Source: Streptomyces sp. CB02261
Lineage (GTDB): Bacteria; Actinomycetota; Actinomycetes; Streptomycetales; Streptomycetaceae
Length of the DNA stretch: 64,000 bases
Direction: 5' to 3'
NCBI RefSeq assembly: GCF_001905665.1
Contig: NZ_LIVX01000007.1
Coordinates: forward strand, 248,001 to 312,000
Part shown: positions 44,077 through 52,663 of the stretch, piece after piece
Position numbering within the stretch: the stretch's first letter is position 1
How the letters are laid out: each line of letters opens with the position of its first letter
Notes under the pieces: generated by a model
The model's database searches: none
Told to the model about the DNA's origin: nothing
What the model saw: only the letters and a program-made list of their open reading frames with translations
Translations under genes and position numbers: made by a program

Positions 44077-44319
44077 TCCGTCTCCCCACCCTCGACGCCC
44101 CCCCCGCGCCGTAAGGAACCCCGCACGCCCGCGCCGATGCCCGACCGGACGCCGCCGGGCCGCTGAGCACGCGGCGCCCGGGACTACGTGGGCGCGGCAG
44201 AGGCCCTTGCTCCCCCTCCCGGTACGAAAGCGAGCGCGGCACCGGTCACAAGCCCGGGAACCGTTCCCCCGGATCCTGCGTGGAGTCCTGATGGTGAGTC
44301 GGCCGGCGGAGAGGACCTG

Positions 44320-44886
44320 ATGAACACGCGGACGATGGTGAGCGCGGCGGTATCGGCCTGCGTGGTGGTGGCGGCGTGCGCGTGCGGTCCGGAGAAGGCG
44401 ACGGAGGACGCGGCCGCGAAGCCTTCGCAGCCGCCCGCGTCCACGACGTCGAAGGAGCCGTCGGCCTTCCCGTCCGCGTCCGCCGGCACCGAGAAGCCTT
44501 CGGCCGCCCCGACGGGCAACCAGCCCGCTCCCAAGACGAAGGAGCGGGCGATTCAACGGTACGAGCAGTACCTCCACGGCCTTGGCCGAGAGGACATCGC
44601 GACGGTCTGCGAGGTGGCAGGGCCGGGCGCGAAGAAGGCCGAGGAGCAGGGGTTCGGTCCGTGCACGTCGACGTACGTCATCGTGTTCCAGATGATCTCG
44701 CCCGAGCAGAAGAAGGCCCTGCGCACCGCGACGGTCGATCCCGGGCGCGTCGTCGTGCGCAGCCCCGACAGGATCGAGATGCCGCTCGAAGCGGTCAGGT
44801 CCTCCGCCACCTTCACCGAGAGCGACCTCGGCAGCTACACCCTGGAGTACATCAAGAACGACTTCTACATCACCGACGGACAGTGA
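44320..44886 (+). CDS. Putative lipoprotein
   Basis: A 188-residue predicted lipoprotein. The signal sequence ends in a lipobox VAAC with the modified cysteine at residue 20, followed by a Pro/Ser/Thr-rich linker and a C-terminal domain of about 110 residues (RAIQRYEQYLHGLGREDIAT, SYTLEYIKNDFYITDGQ). This resembles uncharacterised actinobacterial NTF2-like lipoproteins. ATG 44320 has GGAGAGG upstream. Function is unknown. Confidence 0.75.
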   Translation: MNTRTMVSAAVSACVVVAACACGPEKATEDAAAKPSQPPASTTSKEPSAFPSASAGTEKPSAAPTGNQPAPKTKERAIQRYEQYLHGLGREDIATVCEVAGPGAKKAEEQGFGPCTSTYVIVFQMISPEQKKALRTATVDPGRVVVRSPDRIEMPLEAVRSSATFTESDLGSYTLEYIKNDFYITDGQ

Positions 44887-45015
44887 CCCGGCCTGGAGAG
44901 CACGGCTGCGGACCTGGTGGCCAGGCGTCGCGTGAGTGTGCACCCTGACGGTGCAGGGACGGCCGATCGGAGGGCAGTCAGCTCGGCGATGAGATCCGTG
45001 GAGCGGATGGGCGGG

Positions 45016-45470
45016 TCAGCCGGTGACCGCCACCGTCGATCGGGTCCAGGCGGTGTCGGCGGTGTGGCCGGTCCGGTGGGCCGTCACCTTGACGGTGATC
45101 CGGGTCCCGCGCTGTGCCGCGATCAGGGTGTGCGTGGCCCGGGTCGCGAGGAGGTCGGCGCGGGCGACCAGGCGCCGACCACGGCTGTGACCTTCCCGCC
45201 CACGCGCGCGGAGCCGGTGATGTACGGGTTCCGTGTCGGCTTCGGTGCGAGGGCCTTGACGGTCACGCCGGCGCTGGTGGCGAGCACGGCCGGGTGTCCG
45301 GCCTTGCGGGCGCCGACGGCCACGGTCAGCTGCTTGCCGAGGAGCGTGGAGGGCACGACGTACGAGGAGGCGGTGGCGCCGGGGATGGAGACGCCGTTGG
45401 CCTTCCACTGGTAGACGAACGAGTCGGCCGCCGGCGACGGCCTCGCCCAGCGACGCGAGGTCGTGGCGGC
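45016..45470 (-). pseudogene. Remnant of a secreted Ig-like repeat protein
   Basis: A coding-like segment YQWKANGVSIPGATASSYVV ... LTVAVGARKAGHPAVLATSA ... KVTAVVGAW is typical of tandem Ig-like/cell-surface repeats, with the next repeat cut short. A later frame carries the tail of a final repeat (THTLIAAQRGTRITVKVTAH). The two are joined only by a frameshift and deletion near 45150-45170, and the 5' part of the gene is absent. There is no start codon before the repeat. It is therefore a pseudogene fragment. Confidence 0.75.
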
Positions 45471-46076
45471 TCAGTCGTCGAACCACACGACGAGGCGCAC
45501 GTTGTCGTCACCGTGCTGTGTGGCGAGTGTCTCCATGGCTCTCCAGACGGGTTGCCACTCGCCGGTTCCGGTGACGGCGTCCCTGCGGCGGATGGTGGCC
45601 GATCTGTAGAGCGTGTCCCCGACGAGCCATTCGCTTCCCTCTGGCCACTCACGGTCCTCGCCTCGTTCGAGACCGACAGCCTCGGCGAACGCAGGACTCC
45701 AGGAGGATTTGCCTGTCATCCTGAGCCCGTTCGGGGTCTGGCGGTACTGGTGGAGTCGGCTGTCGGGCCTCTCCGCAGGCTCGTCCCAGTCCACCGCCTT
45801 CACCTCGGCCCACGTGATCCACGTGGTGCTGTGAAAGCCGTCCTCGCCGTACCGCTCGGTCAGCTGCGCGAATCGCGCGCTCAGGGCGGCCGAGGCGTCG
45901 GCGGGCAGACCTCGGCGTGCGGCCAGGGGACGGAAGTTGGCGTAGTTGCGTACCCCGAAGAGGCAGCCGAACGCGTCGTAGTTCCGGACGTCATTCAGGC
46001 TGTCGAGGTCGTGCGCGGTGTACCAGGCCGCCTCCCGACCGTCCCGCGACGCTCGATACTCGAGAGAGCCGCTCAT
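45471..46076 (-). CDS. Hypothetical protein
   Basis: A 201-residue soluble protein (MSGSLEYRASRDGREAAWYT at the start; NYDAFGCLFGVRNYANFRPL; HSTTWITWAEVKAVDWDEPA; NVRLVVWFDD at the end). I recall similar uncharacterised actinobacterial proteins but no function. ATG 46076 was chosen; in-frame ATGs at 46088 and 46097 are alternatives with equally weak ribosome sites. Its stop abuts the upstream end of the Ig-like remnant. Confidence 0.7.
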   Translation of the reverse strand: MSGSLEYRASRDGREAAWYTAHDLDSLNDVRNYDAFGCLFGVRNYANFRPLAARRGLPADASAALSARFAQLTERYGEDGFHSTTWITWAEVKAVDWDEPAERPDSRLHQYRQTPNGLRMTGKSSWSPAFAEAVGLERGEDREWPEGSEWLVGDTLYRSATIRRRDAVTGTGEWQPVWRAMETLATQHGDDNVRLVVWFDD

Positions 46077-46209
46077 GTCCGTACCCATGCCGGACATTCT
46101 GTCGGTGGCGTCAACCGGTCATGCCCACCGCGGATCGAATGGCCGGCGGGAGCCGCCCTCCGGCCGCCCGGAGCTCCTGTTCGCCGCGGCTCGCCGGTAG
46201 GCTGCGGCG

Positions 46210-46743
46210 GTGCGTACGGTCGAGCTTCTGTTGGACGAGGCGGCAGAGCTGGGGGTTCGGGAGGCCTGGCGGCGGCTCGCGGACGCGGGGCTGCCCAGTC
46301 AGGCGCGCCACCGCTCGCCGACCAACAGCCCGCATCTCACCCTGGGGGCCTGCCCGGAGCTGACTGCCCCGATCCGCTGGGAGCTCGCCGAGGTGGCCGC
46401 CCTGCTGCCGCTGCCCGTCAGGTTCACCGGCGTGGTCCGTTTCGAGCGTCCCACGTCGGTGCTGGCCTGGGCGTTGGATCTCGACTCCGCGTTGGCCGAC
46501 GTGCACCGCCGGGTGTGGGAGGCGGTCGTGTCGGACAGCCCGCTCGACACCCTCAACCCCTTTCACGAACCCGGGCGCTGGGTTCCGCACGTCACCCTGG
46601 GGCGTACCCGGCGGGCCGGTGCCTTCGCCGGCAGGCGCGTACCCGAACTGCTGCCAACGCCGCCGCTGTCGGCCCGGCTCGTCACCCTGCGCAGCTACGA
46701 CACCGAGACCGGTGCCGTGGAGGTGCTCAAGCCCCGCCCGTGA
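46210..46743 (+). CDS. 2'-5' RNA ligase / 2H phosphoesterase-family protein
   Basis: A 177-residue 2H phosphoesterase. Both catalytic HxT/S motifs are present: SPHLTLG near residue 41 and VPHVTLG near 124, at family spacing. Members are RNA ligases or cyclic phosphodiesterases acting on 2'-5' or 2',3'-cyclic bonds. GTG 46210. It is monocistronic and close to the decayed region's edge. Confidence 0.85.
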   Translation: MRTVELLLDEAAELGVREAWRRLADAGLPSQARHRSPTNSPHLTLGACPELTAPIRWELAEVAALLPLPVRFTGVVRFERPTSVLAWALDLDSALADVHRRVWEAVVSDSPLDTLNPFHEPGRWVPHVTLGRTRRAGAFAGRRVPELLPTPPLSARLVTLRSYDTETGAVEVLKPRP

Positions 46744-46920
46744 GGCGGCCCGACGCCGGGGCCCGGGATCGGCAGACTCAGAGCCCCGGCCGTCGGGCGC
46801 CCTCGGGTCCCTGCGCCTCCGGGGCCGCCCCGGTCACCGCGGCTTCCGGCGTCCCGGAAACGGCAACAAAGATTGTCCTGGATGCGGGCGGGCCGCACCC
46901 TGGCGGCGGAGGTGATCGCC

Positions 46921-47985
46921 ATGACCGGCGCCCACAAGGAAACCAGTGTCCGAACCTCGTACGACGTGATCGTCATAGGCGGCGGGGCGGGTGGGCTGAA
47001 CGCCGCGCTCGTGCTCGCGCGGGCGCGGCGCAGTGTCGCCGTCGTCGACTCAGGGGAGCCCCGAAACGCTCCCTCGGCCCATATGCACAGCTTCCTCTCC
47101 CGTGACGGAGTGCCACCGCTGACCGTGCTCGAGACCGGACGCGCGGAGATCGCCCGGTACGGAGCCGTCCGCATCGAGGGGCGGGTCGACCAGGTGGAGG
47201 CCCGTGACGAAGGCGGCTTCGTGGTGCGGCTCGACGGTGGCGCGTCGCTCGACGCCCGGCACGTCGTCCTCGCCACCGGCCTGCGCGACCAGCTGCCCGA
47301 GATCCCCGGCGTACGGCCGCTGTGGGGTGGTGACGTGCACTTCTGCCCGTACTGCCACGGCTACGAGGTGCGCGACCGGAAGATCGTCGTCCTCGGGGTG
47401 CACCCGGCGTCCGCCGGGCAGGCGCTGCTGCTGCGGCAGTGGTCGCACGACGTCGTGTACGTGCCCCACGACCGGCCTCTCGCCGACGAGGAGCGCGAGC
47501 GCATGGACGCGCGTGGCGTCCAGGTGGTCGAGGGGCCGGTGACCACCCTGCTCAGCAAGGACGGGCGGCTGCACGCCGTGGAGGTCGCCGACGGCCGCAC
47601 GGTGGAGTGCGCAGGCGTCTTCCTCTTCCCGAAGATGAGCCCGAACGACTCCGCCTTCGACGGCCTCGGCTGCGCACGCGACGAGCAGGGCTGGCTGGTC
47701 ACCGACCGCGCCGGGCGTACCAGCCGCCCCGGCCTCTGGGCCGTCGGCAACGTGGTCGACCCGCGCGCCCAGGCCGTCACCGCCGCCGGGATGGGAGCCG
47801 CGGCCGCGTTCGCGCTCAACCACGACCTGGTGGACGAGGAGATGGAGCGCGACCTCGCCGCCCACCGGGCCGCCGCCGGTCGCACCTCAAAAGCCGATGC
47901 AGAAACCGAAGTCGAGACCGACGCCGAAACCGACGCCGATGCGGAAACCGGGTCCGGAGTCGTAGCGCCTGTGTCCGCTGCCTGA
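46921..47985 (+). CDS. Thioredoxin-reductase-like FAD oxidoreductase (candidate HlmI/GliT-type dithiol oxidase)
   Basis: A 354-residue flavoprotein. FAD motif GGGAGGLNAALVLARAR lies at about 20-36, the redox pair is C142-C145 (HFCPYCHGYE), and the second FAD segment is GLWAVGNVVD. Such TrxR-like enzymes include housekeeping oxidoreductases, and GliT/HlmI, which oxidise dithiols to the disulfide and protect producers. Its position 1 kb from the dithiolopyrrolone-like cluster makes a HlmI role possible, but this type often sits beside XRE-cupin genes in streptomycetes without any cluster. ATG 46921 has GGAGG at 8 bp. The C-terminal 40 residues are an acidic Thr/Asp/Ala repeat. Confidence 0.8.
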   Translation: MTGAHKETSVRTSYDVIVIGGGAGGLNAALVLARARRSVAVVDSGEPRNAPSAHMHSFLSRDGVPPLTVLETGRAEIARYGAVRIEGRVDQVEARDEGGFVVRLDGGASLDARHVVLATGLRDQLPEIPGVRPLWGGDVHFCPYCHGYEVRDRKIVVLGVHPASAGQALLLRQWSHDVVYVPHDRPLADEERERMDARGVQVVEGPVTTLLSKDGRLHAVEVADGRTVECAGVFLFPKMSPNDSAFDGLGCARDEQGWLVTDRAGRTSRPGLWAVGNVVDPRAQAVTAAGMGAAAAFALNHDLVDEEMERDLAAHRAAAGRTSKADAETEVETDAETDADAETGSGVVAPVSAA

Positions 47986-48121
47986 ACCCCGGGTCGGAGC
48001 CGAAGCCTCGGTCTCCGCGGGCCGACTCCGGAGCCGATGCCGCAGCGTCGGCCTCCGCGGTCCGCATCCCCCATCCCGGCGTCCGTCCCGCGCCGCCTCC
48101 TCCGTCACGCCCGTCCCCGGC

Positions 48122-48724
48122 TCAGTCGCCGGAGGCGGGCGTTCGGCCTGTCGGCCGGGCTCGGACGTGCATCCGTTCGCCCTGGCGGCCGAAGAGGCTG
48201 AGCACCTCCACCGAGCCCTGCCCGGTGCTGCCGAACCAGTGCGGCAGCCGGGTGTCGAACTCGGCCACCTCGCCCGGGTCGAGGACGATGTCGTGGTCGG
48301 CGAGGACGAGTCGGAGCCGCCCCGACAGCACGTACAGCCACTCGTATCCCTCGTGGGTGCACAGCTCCGGGGTGTCGCGGCTCGCCGGCAGCACCATCTT
48401 GTAGCTCTGCAGCGGGCCCGGCTGCCGGGTCAGCGGCAGGACGGTGTTGCCGTTCACCGCGTGCGGCTTGAGCCGGACCCTCGGGTCGCCCACGTCCGGC
48501 GCGCCGACCAGTTCGTCGATCGGCACCTGGTGGGCCTGGGCGATGGGCAGCAGCAGCTCCAGGCTGGGCCGCCGCTGACCGGCCTCCAGCCGCGACAGGG
48601 TGCTCTTCGAGATGCCGGTGACCTCCGACAACGCGGCGAGGGTGACTCCGCGGGCCGTACGTAGCCGCTTGAGCCGGGGACCGACGGCGGACAGGGCCTG
48701 GGCGATGGACGAGGGCTGCTCCAC
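48122..48724 (-). CDS. XRE-family regulator with C-terminal cupin domain
   Basis: A 200-residue regulator: an N-terminal Cro/CI helix-turn-helix (VTLAALSEVTGISKSTLSRL) and a C-terminal cupin (LCTHEGYEWLYVLSGRLRLV, DPGEVAEFDTRLPHWFGS). These sense a small molecule. The start GTG 48724 follows GTAATGAC without a good ribosome site. It is convergent with the CxxC flavoprotein, a pairing that recurs in streptomycetes, and upstream of the cluster terminator. A TTCCGGAA palindrome at 48745-48752 is a candidate autoregulatory site. Confidence 0.87.
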   Translation of the reverse strand: MEQPSSIAQALSAVGPRLKRLRTARGVTLAALSEVTGISKSTLSRLEAGQRRPSLELLLPIAQAHQVPIDELVGAPDVGDPRVRLKPHAVNGNTVLPLTRQPGPLQSYKMVLPASRDTPELCTHEGYEWLYVLSGRLRLVLADHDIVLDPGEVAEFDTRLPHWFGSTGQGSVEVLSLFGRQGERMHVRARPTGRTPASGD

Positions 48725-48810
48725 GCCGTCATTACATCCATCCGTTCCGGAATCCGCAAAGAGAGGTGCTGTTTTCGGACGCTCTCCGCTGCGCCCGCCC
48801 ACACGCGTGC

Positions 48811-48858
48811 GCCCCGCCCCTGCGCGCGTCGGGGGTGGGTCGCGCGCAGGGGCGGGGC
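48811..48858. terminator. Strong terminator closing the biosynthetic operon
   Basis: A perfect 18-bp GC-only-looking stem (48811-48828 with 48841-48858) with a 12-base loop, 50 bp after the acyl-CoA dehydrogenase stop. It marks the 3' boundary of the minus-strand operon. Confidence 0.88.
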
Positions 48859-48907
48859 AGCTTCGGTCACGGCGGCGTCCGGGCCGCCGTGGGGTTCCCG
48901 GGGAGTG

Positions 48908-50155
48908 TCAGAGGCCCAGCGAGCGGCCGATCAGCTCCTTCATCACCTCGGTCGTCCCCCCGTAGATGGTCTGCACCCGGCTGTTGGCCCACTCGCGCGA
49001 GATCGCGCTCTCCTTGAGATAGCCGTAGCCGCCGTGGATCTGGAGACAGCGGTTGGCGATGTCCACCTGCAGCTCCGTCGTCCACCACTTCACCTTGGCG
49101 GCGTCGGTCACCGACAGGCGGCCCGCGTTGAGCTCGGTGACACAGTGGTCGAGAAAGACCTGGGCGATCGTCAGCTCCGTGTCCATCGTCGCCAGTTGGA
49201 AACGGTTGTGCTGGAAGGTGCCGATGGGCTGCCCGAAGGCCTCGCGGGTCCGGGCGTACTCCAGGGTGTCGGCGAGCATCCGCTCGGCCGCGCCGACCGC
49301 CACCGTCGCGATGCTGAGCCGCTCCCGGGGCAGCCCGGCCATCATGTAGGCGAGCCCGGCGTTCTCCTTGCCGATGAGGTTCTCGGCAGGCACCCGGCAG
49401 CCGTCGAAGAACAGCTCGCAGGTGTCGCTGGCGTGCCAGCCCAGCTTCTCCATGCGCCGACCGCGGGTGAGGCCGGGCGCGCCGCGCTCCACCACGAGGA
49501 GGCTGATGCCCTGCGCGCCGCGCTCGGGCGCCGTCTTGGCGGCGACGACGATCACGTCGGCGTTCTCACCGTTGGTGATGAACGTCTTCTGCCCGTTGAG
49601 GACGTACGTGTCCCCGTCGCGGACGGCGGTGGTACGGATGTCGGCGACGTTGGAGCCCGCGTCGGGCTCGCTCATCGCGATGGCCGCGATCAGCTCGCCC
49701 GCGCACAGTCCGGGCAGCCAGCGCTTGCGCTGCTCGTCCGTGGTCCGCTCGGCGAGGTAGGTGGCGATGACGTCGTTGTGCGCCACGAAACCGGGCGCGG
49801 TGGCCCGGGCCCACATGATCTCCCGCGCGAACACCGCCGGGTAGCGGTAGTCCGGTTCGCCGCCCCCGCCGTACGCGGCGTCGACGCCGATGCCGAGGAG
49901 CCCGGCCCGGCCCGCCGCCTGCCACACCGAGCGGTCGACGATGCCGTCCCGTTCCCAGCGGGCGTGATGCGGGACGACCTCCCGGTCGAGGAACTCCCGG
50001 CAGGTCTCCCGGAACTGCTCGTGCTCCGCCTCGTACCGCGAGGCCGGAGAGGTTCGAGAGGCGCGGGGAGTACGCGAGGTACGAGAGGTCTGCGCGTCCC
50101 GCTCCGAAGGGCCGCTGTCCGTGCCTGGCGTCGGGCCGCTGTTGCTCTGGGCCAC
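48908..50155 (-). CDS. Acyl-CoA dehydrogenase (HlmB-like)
   Basis: A 415-residue acyl-CoA dehydrogenase. FAD/substrate segments are AIAMSEPDAGSNVADIRTTA and NGQKTFITNGENADVIVVAA, and the catalytic base is Glu403 in YGGTTEVMKELIG. In holomycin-type pathways the homologue HlmB oxidises cysteine-derived intermediates bound to the carrier protein. The N-terminal 38 residues are a Ser/Arg/Thr repeat (TSRTSRTPRASRTS) absent from the core family. GTG 50155 lies 4 bp after the stop of the thioesterase gene, so it is the last gene of the NRPS operon. Confidence 0.88.
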   Translation of the reverse strand: MAQSNSGPTPGTDSGPSERDAQTSRTSRTPRASRTSPASRYEAEHEQFRETCREFLDREVVPHHARWERDGIVDRSVWQAAGRAGLLGIGVDAAYGGGGEPDYRYPAVFAREIMWARATAPGFVAHNDVIATYLAERTTDEQRKRWLPGLCAGELIAAIAMSEPDAGSNVADIRTTAVRDGDTYVLNGQKTFITNGENADVIVVAAKTAPERGAQGISLLVVERGAPGLTRGRRMEKLGWHASDTCELFFDGCRVPAENLIGKENAGLAYMMAGLPRERLSIATVAVGAAERMLADTLEYARTREAFGQPIGTFQHNRFQLATMDTELTIAQVFLDHCVTELNAGRLSVTDAAKVKWWTTELQVDIANRCLQIHGGYGYLKESAISREWANSRVQTIYGGTTEVMKELIGRSLGL

Positions 50156-50159
50156 GGGC

Positions 50160-50915
50160 TCATCCCCTCCCCGGGTCGGTGTCGTCGCAGATGATCGTGA
50201 GCGTGTCCTTGGGGTGCTGTACGGCGGCGAAGTGGCCGCCCTCGATCTCCACCCGGTGGACCGGGGCCGAGCTGTGCGCGGACCACGGCCACACCTTCTC
50301 CGGCGGGGCGTGGACGTCCTCGCGGGCGGCGATCAGGGTGAGGGGGAAGTCCACCCGCAGCCCCGCCGCCTCCCGGGCGAACTCGGCCCGTACGCAGTCG
50401 TCCTCGCGGAGCATGCGCAGCAGGATCCGGCTCATCGTCGGCTCGGCGATCACCGCGGGCGGGGTCCCGCCGTCGGCCGCGGTCCGGGCGAGGAGCTCCT
50501 CGTCGGGGACCGCGGCGAGAAGCGCTCCCGGCCGCTGGAGCGCCGGCGGCACCGCCCCGGACAGCACGGCCCGCACGGGAGCGACACCGGTCTGCCGGGT
50601 GACGTGGTCGGCCACGGCGAGGCTCATCGTGGCGCCGAAGCTGTGCCCGAACGTCGCCCAGCGCAGCCCGGGCGACCGCTCGCGCTCGGCGAGCAGATCG
50701 GCCACCACCTGCTCGGCCATGGCCCGCACCAGACCGTGGTAGTTGACGGCCTTGCGCTCCTGGCGGCGCGTGCCGCGGCCGGGCGCGTCCACGCCCCGGA
50801 CGCGCACGTGCGGCTCGCCGAGGGTCTGCCAGCCGCGGTAGACCTGCGAGGTCGCCCCGGCGTGCGGGAAACAGTAGAGCCGCAACGGAGTGCTCGTGAC
50901 AGGGTGCACGGTCAT
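50160..50915 (-). CDS. Type II thioesterase (HlmC-like)
   Basis: A 251-residue alpha/beta-hydrolase of the NRPS-associated thioesterase II type. Ser92 in GHSFGA, an Asp in AREDVHAP and a His in EGGHFA form the triad. Such enzymes clear mis-primed carrier domains or release the product; in a cluster with one module it could do the release. The ATG (50913-50915) overlaps the stop of the GMC gene in ATGA (50912-50915), so they are translationally coupled. Confidence 0.9.
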   Translation of the reverse strand: MTVHPVTSTPLRLYCFPHAGATSQVYRGWQTLGEPHVRVRGVDAPGRGTRRQERKAVNYHGLVRAMAEQVVADLLAERERSPGLRWATFGHSFGATMSLAVADHVTRQTGVAPVRAVLSGAVPPALQRPGALLAAVPDEELLARTAADGGTPPAVIAEPTMSRILLRMLREDDCVRAEFAREAAGLRVDFPLTLIAAREDVHAPPEKVWPWSAHSSAPVHRVEIEGGHFAAVQHPKDTLTIICDDTDPGRG

Positions 50916-52663
50916 TCCTTCATGCTCCGGGCCAGCTTCTCGGCCAGCATCAGGGTGGTCAGATTGGTCGGGGCGCTGGGGATGACGGGGAAGAGCGAGG
51001 CGTCGGCGATCCGCAGGTTCTCGGTGCCGTGCACCCGGCCCTCCTGGTCGGCGACGGCGTACGGGTCGGTGTCCGGGCCCATCCGGCACGAACCGGCCGC
51101 GTGCCAGCCGGGGTTCATGATGTGCCGGACCCCGCTGCGCAGGACGCCGTCGTTGGCGATCATCCGGTCGCTCCAGAACTGGGTGCGCGTCAGCCGGCCG
51201 GACAGCCCGGGGGAGCGCAGGAAGCCCCAGGCCCTGCGGACGCCGTGGCAGAGCCGCTCGACGTCCTCGGAGTCCGTGCCGAGACCGAGCTCGATGACGG
51301 GCGCGGCCAGCGGGTCGGCGCTGTCGAGGAAGACCCGGCCGCGGGAGCGGGGGCGCATCAGCATCACGGACATGCCGACGACCAGCGGCCAGCCGAGCCG
51401 GTCGACGAAGCCGGGGATGGTGTGGCTCTCCACGTTGTTGAGGAGCCCCAGCTGGACGTCGACCTCGTCGTCGTACCCGCTGCTCATGCGGGCGGCGACC
51501 TGACGCCAGGGCAGGCCGGGCGTACACACGCCGTCGGCCGGCCGGGACCAGATGACGACGGACGGGTGGTCGACCAGGTCGCGGCCCACCCCGGGCAGGT
51601 CGGCGACCGGGGTGATGCCGAGCGCGCCGAGGAGGGCGGCGTCGCCGACGCCGGAGCGCTGGAGGACGACGGGGGTGCCGACGGCCCCCGCGGCGAGGAC
51701 GACGTTGCGGGCGCGGACGGTGCCGAGACGTCCGTCCCGTTCGGTCTCCACGCCGACGGCCCGGTTCCGGTCCTTCGGGTCGAACAGCACCCGGGTGGCC
51801 CGTACGCCGGGGCGTACGTGGAGGTGGGGCAGGCCGCGGGCCTCGGAGAGGAAGGCGGTGGCGGCGTCGATCCGTTCGCCGTCCACCGTGTTGCCGGGGA
51901 TGGGGCCGACACCGGCCTCCTGACCGGAGTTGAGGTCGAGGAGATCGGTGACGCCCTGCCGGTTGCACTCCTCCCAGAAGGCGGCGTCCAGGGGATGGAC
52001 CCGCTCGCGCGGCGTCCGCCGGATCGGGAGCGGGCCGCTGTCGCCGTGCGGAGGCCCGCCGGGGAAGTCGACGTCGTTCTCGATGGCCCGGTAGAAGGGC
52101 AGGACCCGCTCCCAGGACCAGTCGGGGTTGCCCCGCGCCGCCCAGGCGGCGAAGTCACGGGGGAGCCCCCGCAGGGCGATGGCCCCGTTGACGGCGGAGC
52201 CGCCGCCGATGACCTTGCCGAGCTGGTACGGGAAGCGTTCCCACAGCGCGCGGGCCGGGGCCCCGGCCCCGTCACCGCCCTTGACCAGGTCCTCCAAGCG
52301 GCCGCTGGTGCGCAGGTTGGCCCGGTAGTCCCAGTTGAAGCCGGCCAGGACGAGCCGGCCGGCGTCGGCCAGCGGGTGGGCGCGGTCGCGGGGGCTCGGC
52401 TGGTCGGGACCGGCCTCCAGGAGCAGTACGGTGCCGGAGCCGTGGGCGGCGAGCCGGGCGGCGACGAGGGCGCCGGCGGAGCCCCCGCCGACGATCACGT
52501 GATCCCACTCGGCCACGTCGGAGGGCGAGCTGTCGGCGGAGGGCGACCGTTCGTCGGAGGGTGACCGGTCGACGGCGGGCGATCGTTCAGCGACGGGCGA
52601 CGGCTCGACGGCGGGCGACCGCTGGGCGGCGGGGCCCGGAGCCCCGGAAGGTGTCGTCGTCAT
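50912..52663 (-). CDS. GMC-family FAD oxidoreductase (HlmD-like)
   Basis: A 583-residue glucose-methanol-choline oxidoreductase. The FAD motif VIVGGGSAGALVAARLA lies near residue 56, GKVIGGGSAVNGAI is the GMC signature 1, and the catalytic-His region is HIMNPGWHAAGSCRMG. In the holomycin pathway the homologue HlmD is one of the oxidases. The first 50 residues are a disordered repeat of the RSPAVEPSPVAE type. Its ATG overlaps the NRPS stop by 4 bp (52660-52663). The overlap pattern fits a tightly coupled operon. Confidence 0.88.
   Translation of the reverse strand: MTTTPSGAPGPAAQRSPAVEPSPVAERSPAVDRSPSDERSPSADSSPSDVAEWDHVIVGGGSAGALVAARLAAHGSGTVLLLEAGPDQPSPRDRAHPLADAGRLVLAGFNWDYRANLRTSGRLEDLVKGGDGAGAPARALWERFPYQLGKVIGGGSAVNGAIALRGLPRDFAAWAARGNPDWSWERVLPFYRAIENDVDFPGGPPHGDSGPLPIRRTPRERVHPLDAAFWEECNRQGVTDLLDLNSGQEAGVGPIPGNTVDGERIDAATAFLSEARGLPHLHVRPGVRATRVLFDPKDRNRAVGVETERDGRLGTVRARNVVLAAGAVGTPVVLQRSGVGDAALLGALGITPVADLPGVGRDLVDHPSVVIWSRPADGVCTPGLPWRQVAARMSSGYDDEVDVQLGLLNNVESHTIPGFVDRLGWPLVVGMSVMLMRPRSRGRVFLDSADPLAAPVIELGLGTDSEDVERLCHGVRRAWGFLRSPGLSGRLTRTQFWSDRMIANDGVLRSGVRHIMNPGWHAAGSCRMGPDTDPYAVADQEGRVHGTENLRIADASLFPVIPSAPTNLTTLMLAEKLARSMKE

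Noticed and set aside
48122..48724. Pathway-specific regulator of the biosynthetic cluster
   Set aside because: Separated by the operon terminator, and XRE-cupin plus flavoprotein pairs occur without such clusters. Kept only as a neighbour.
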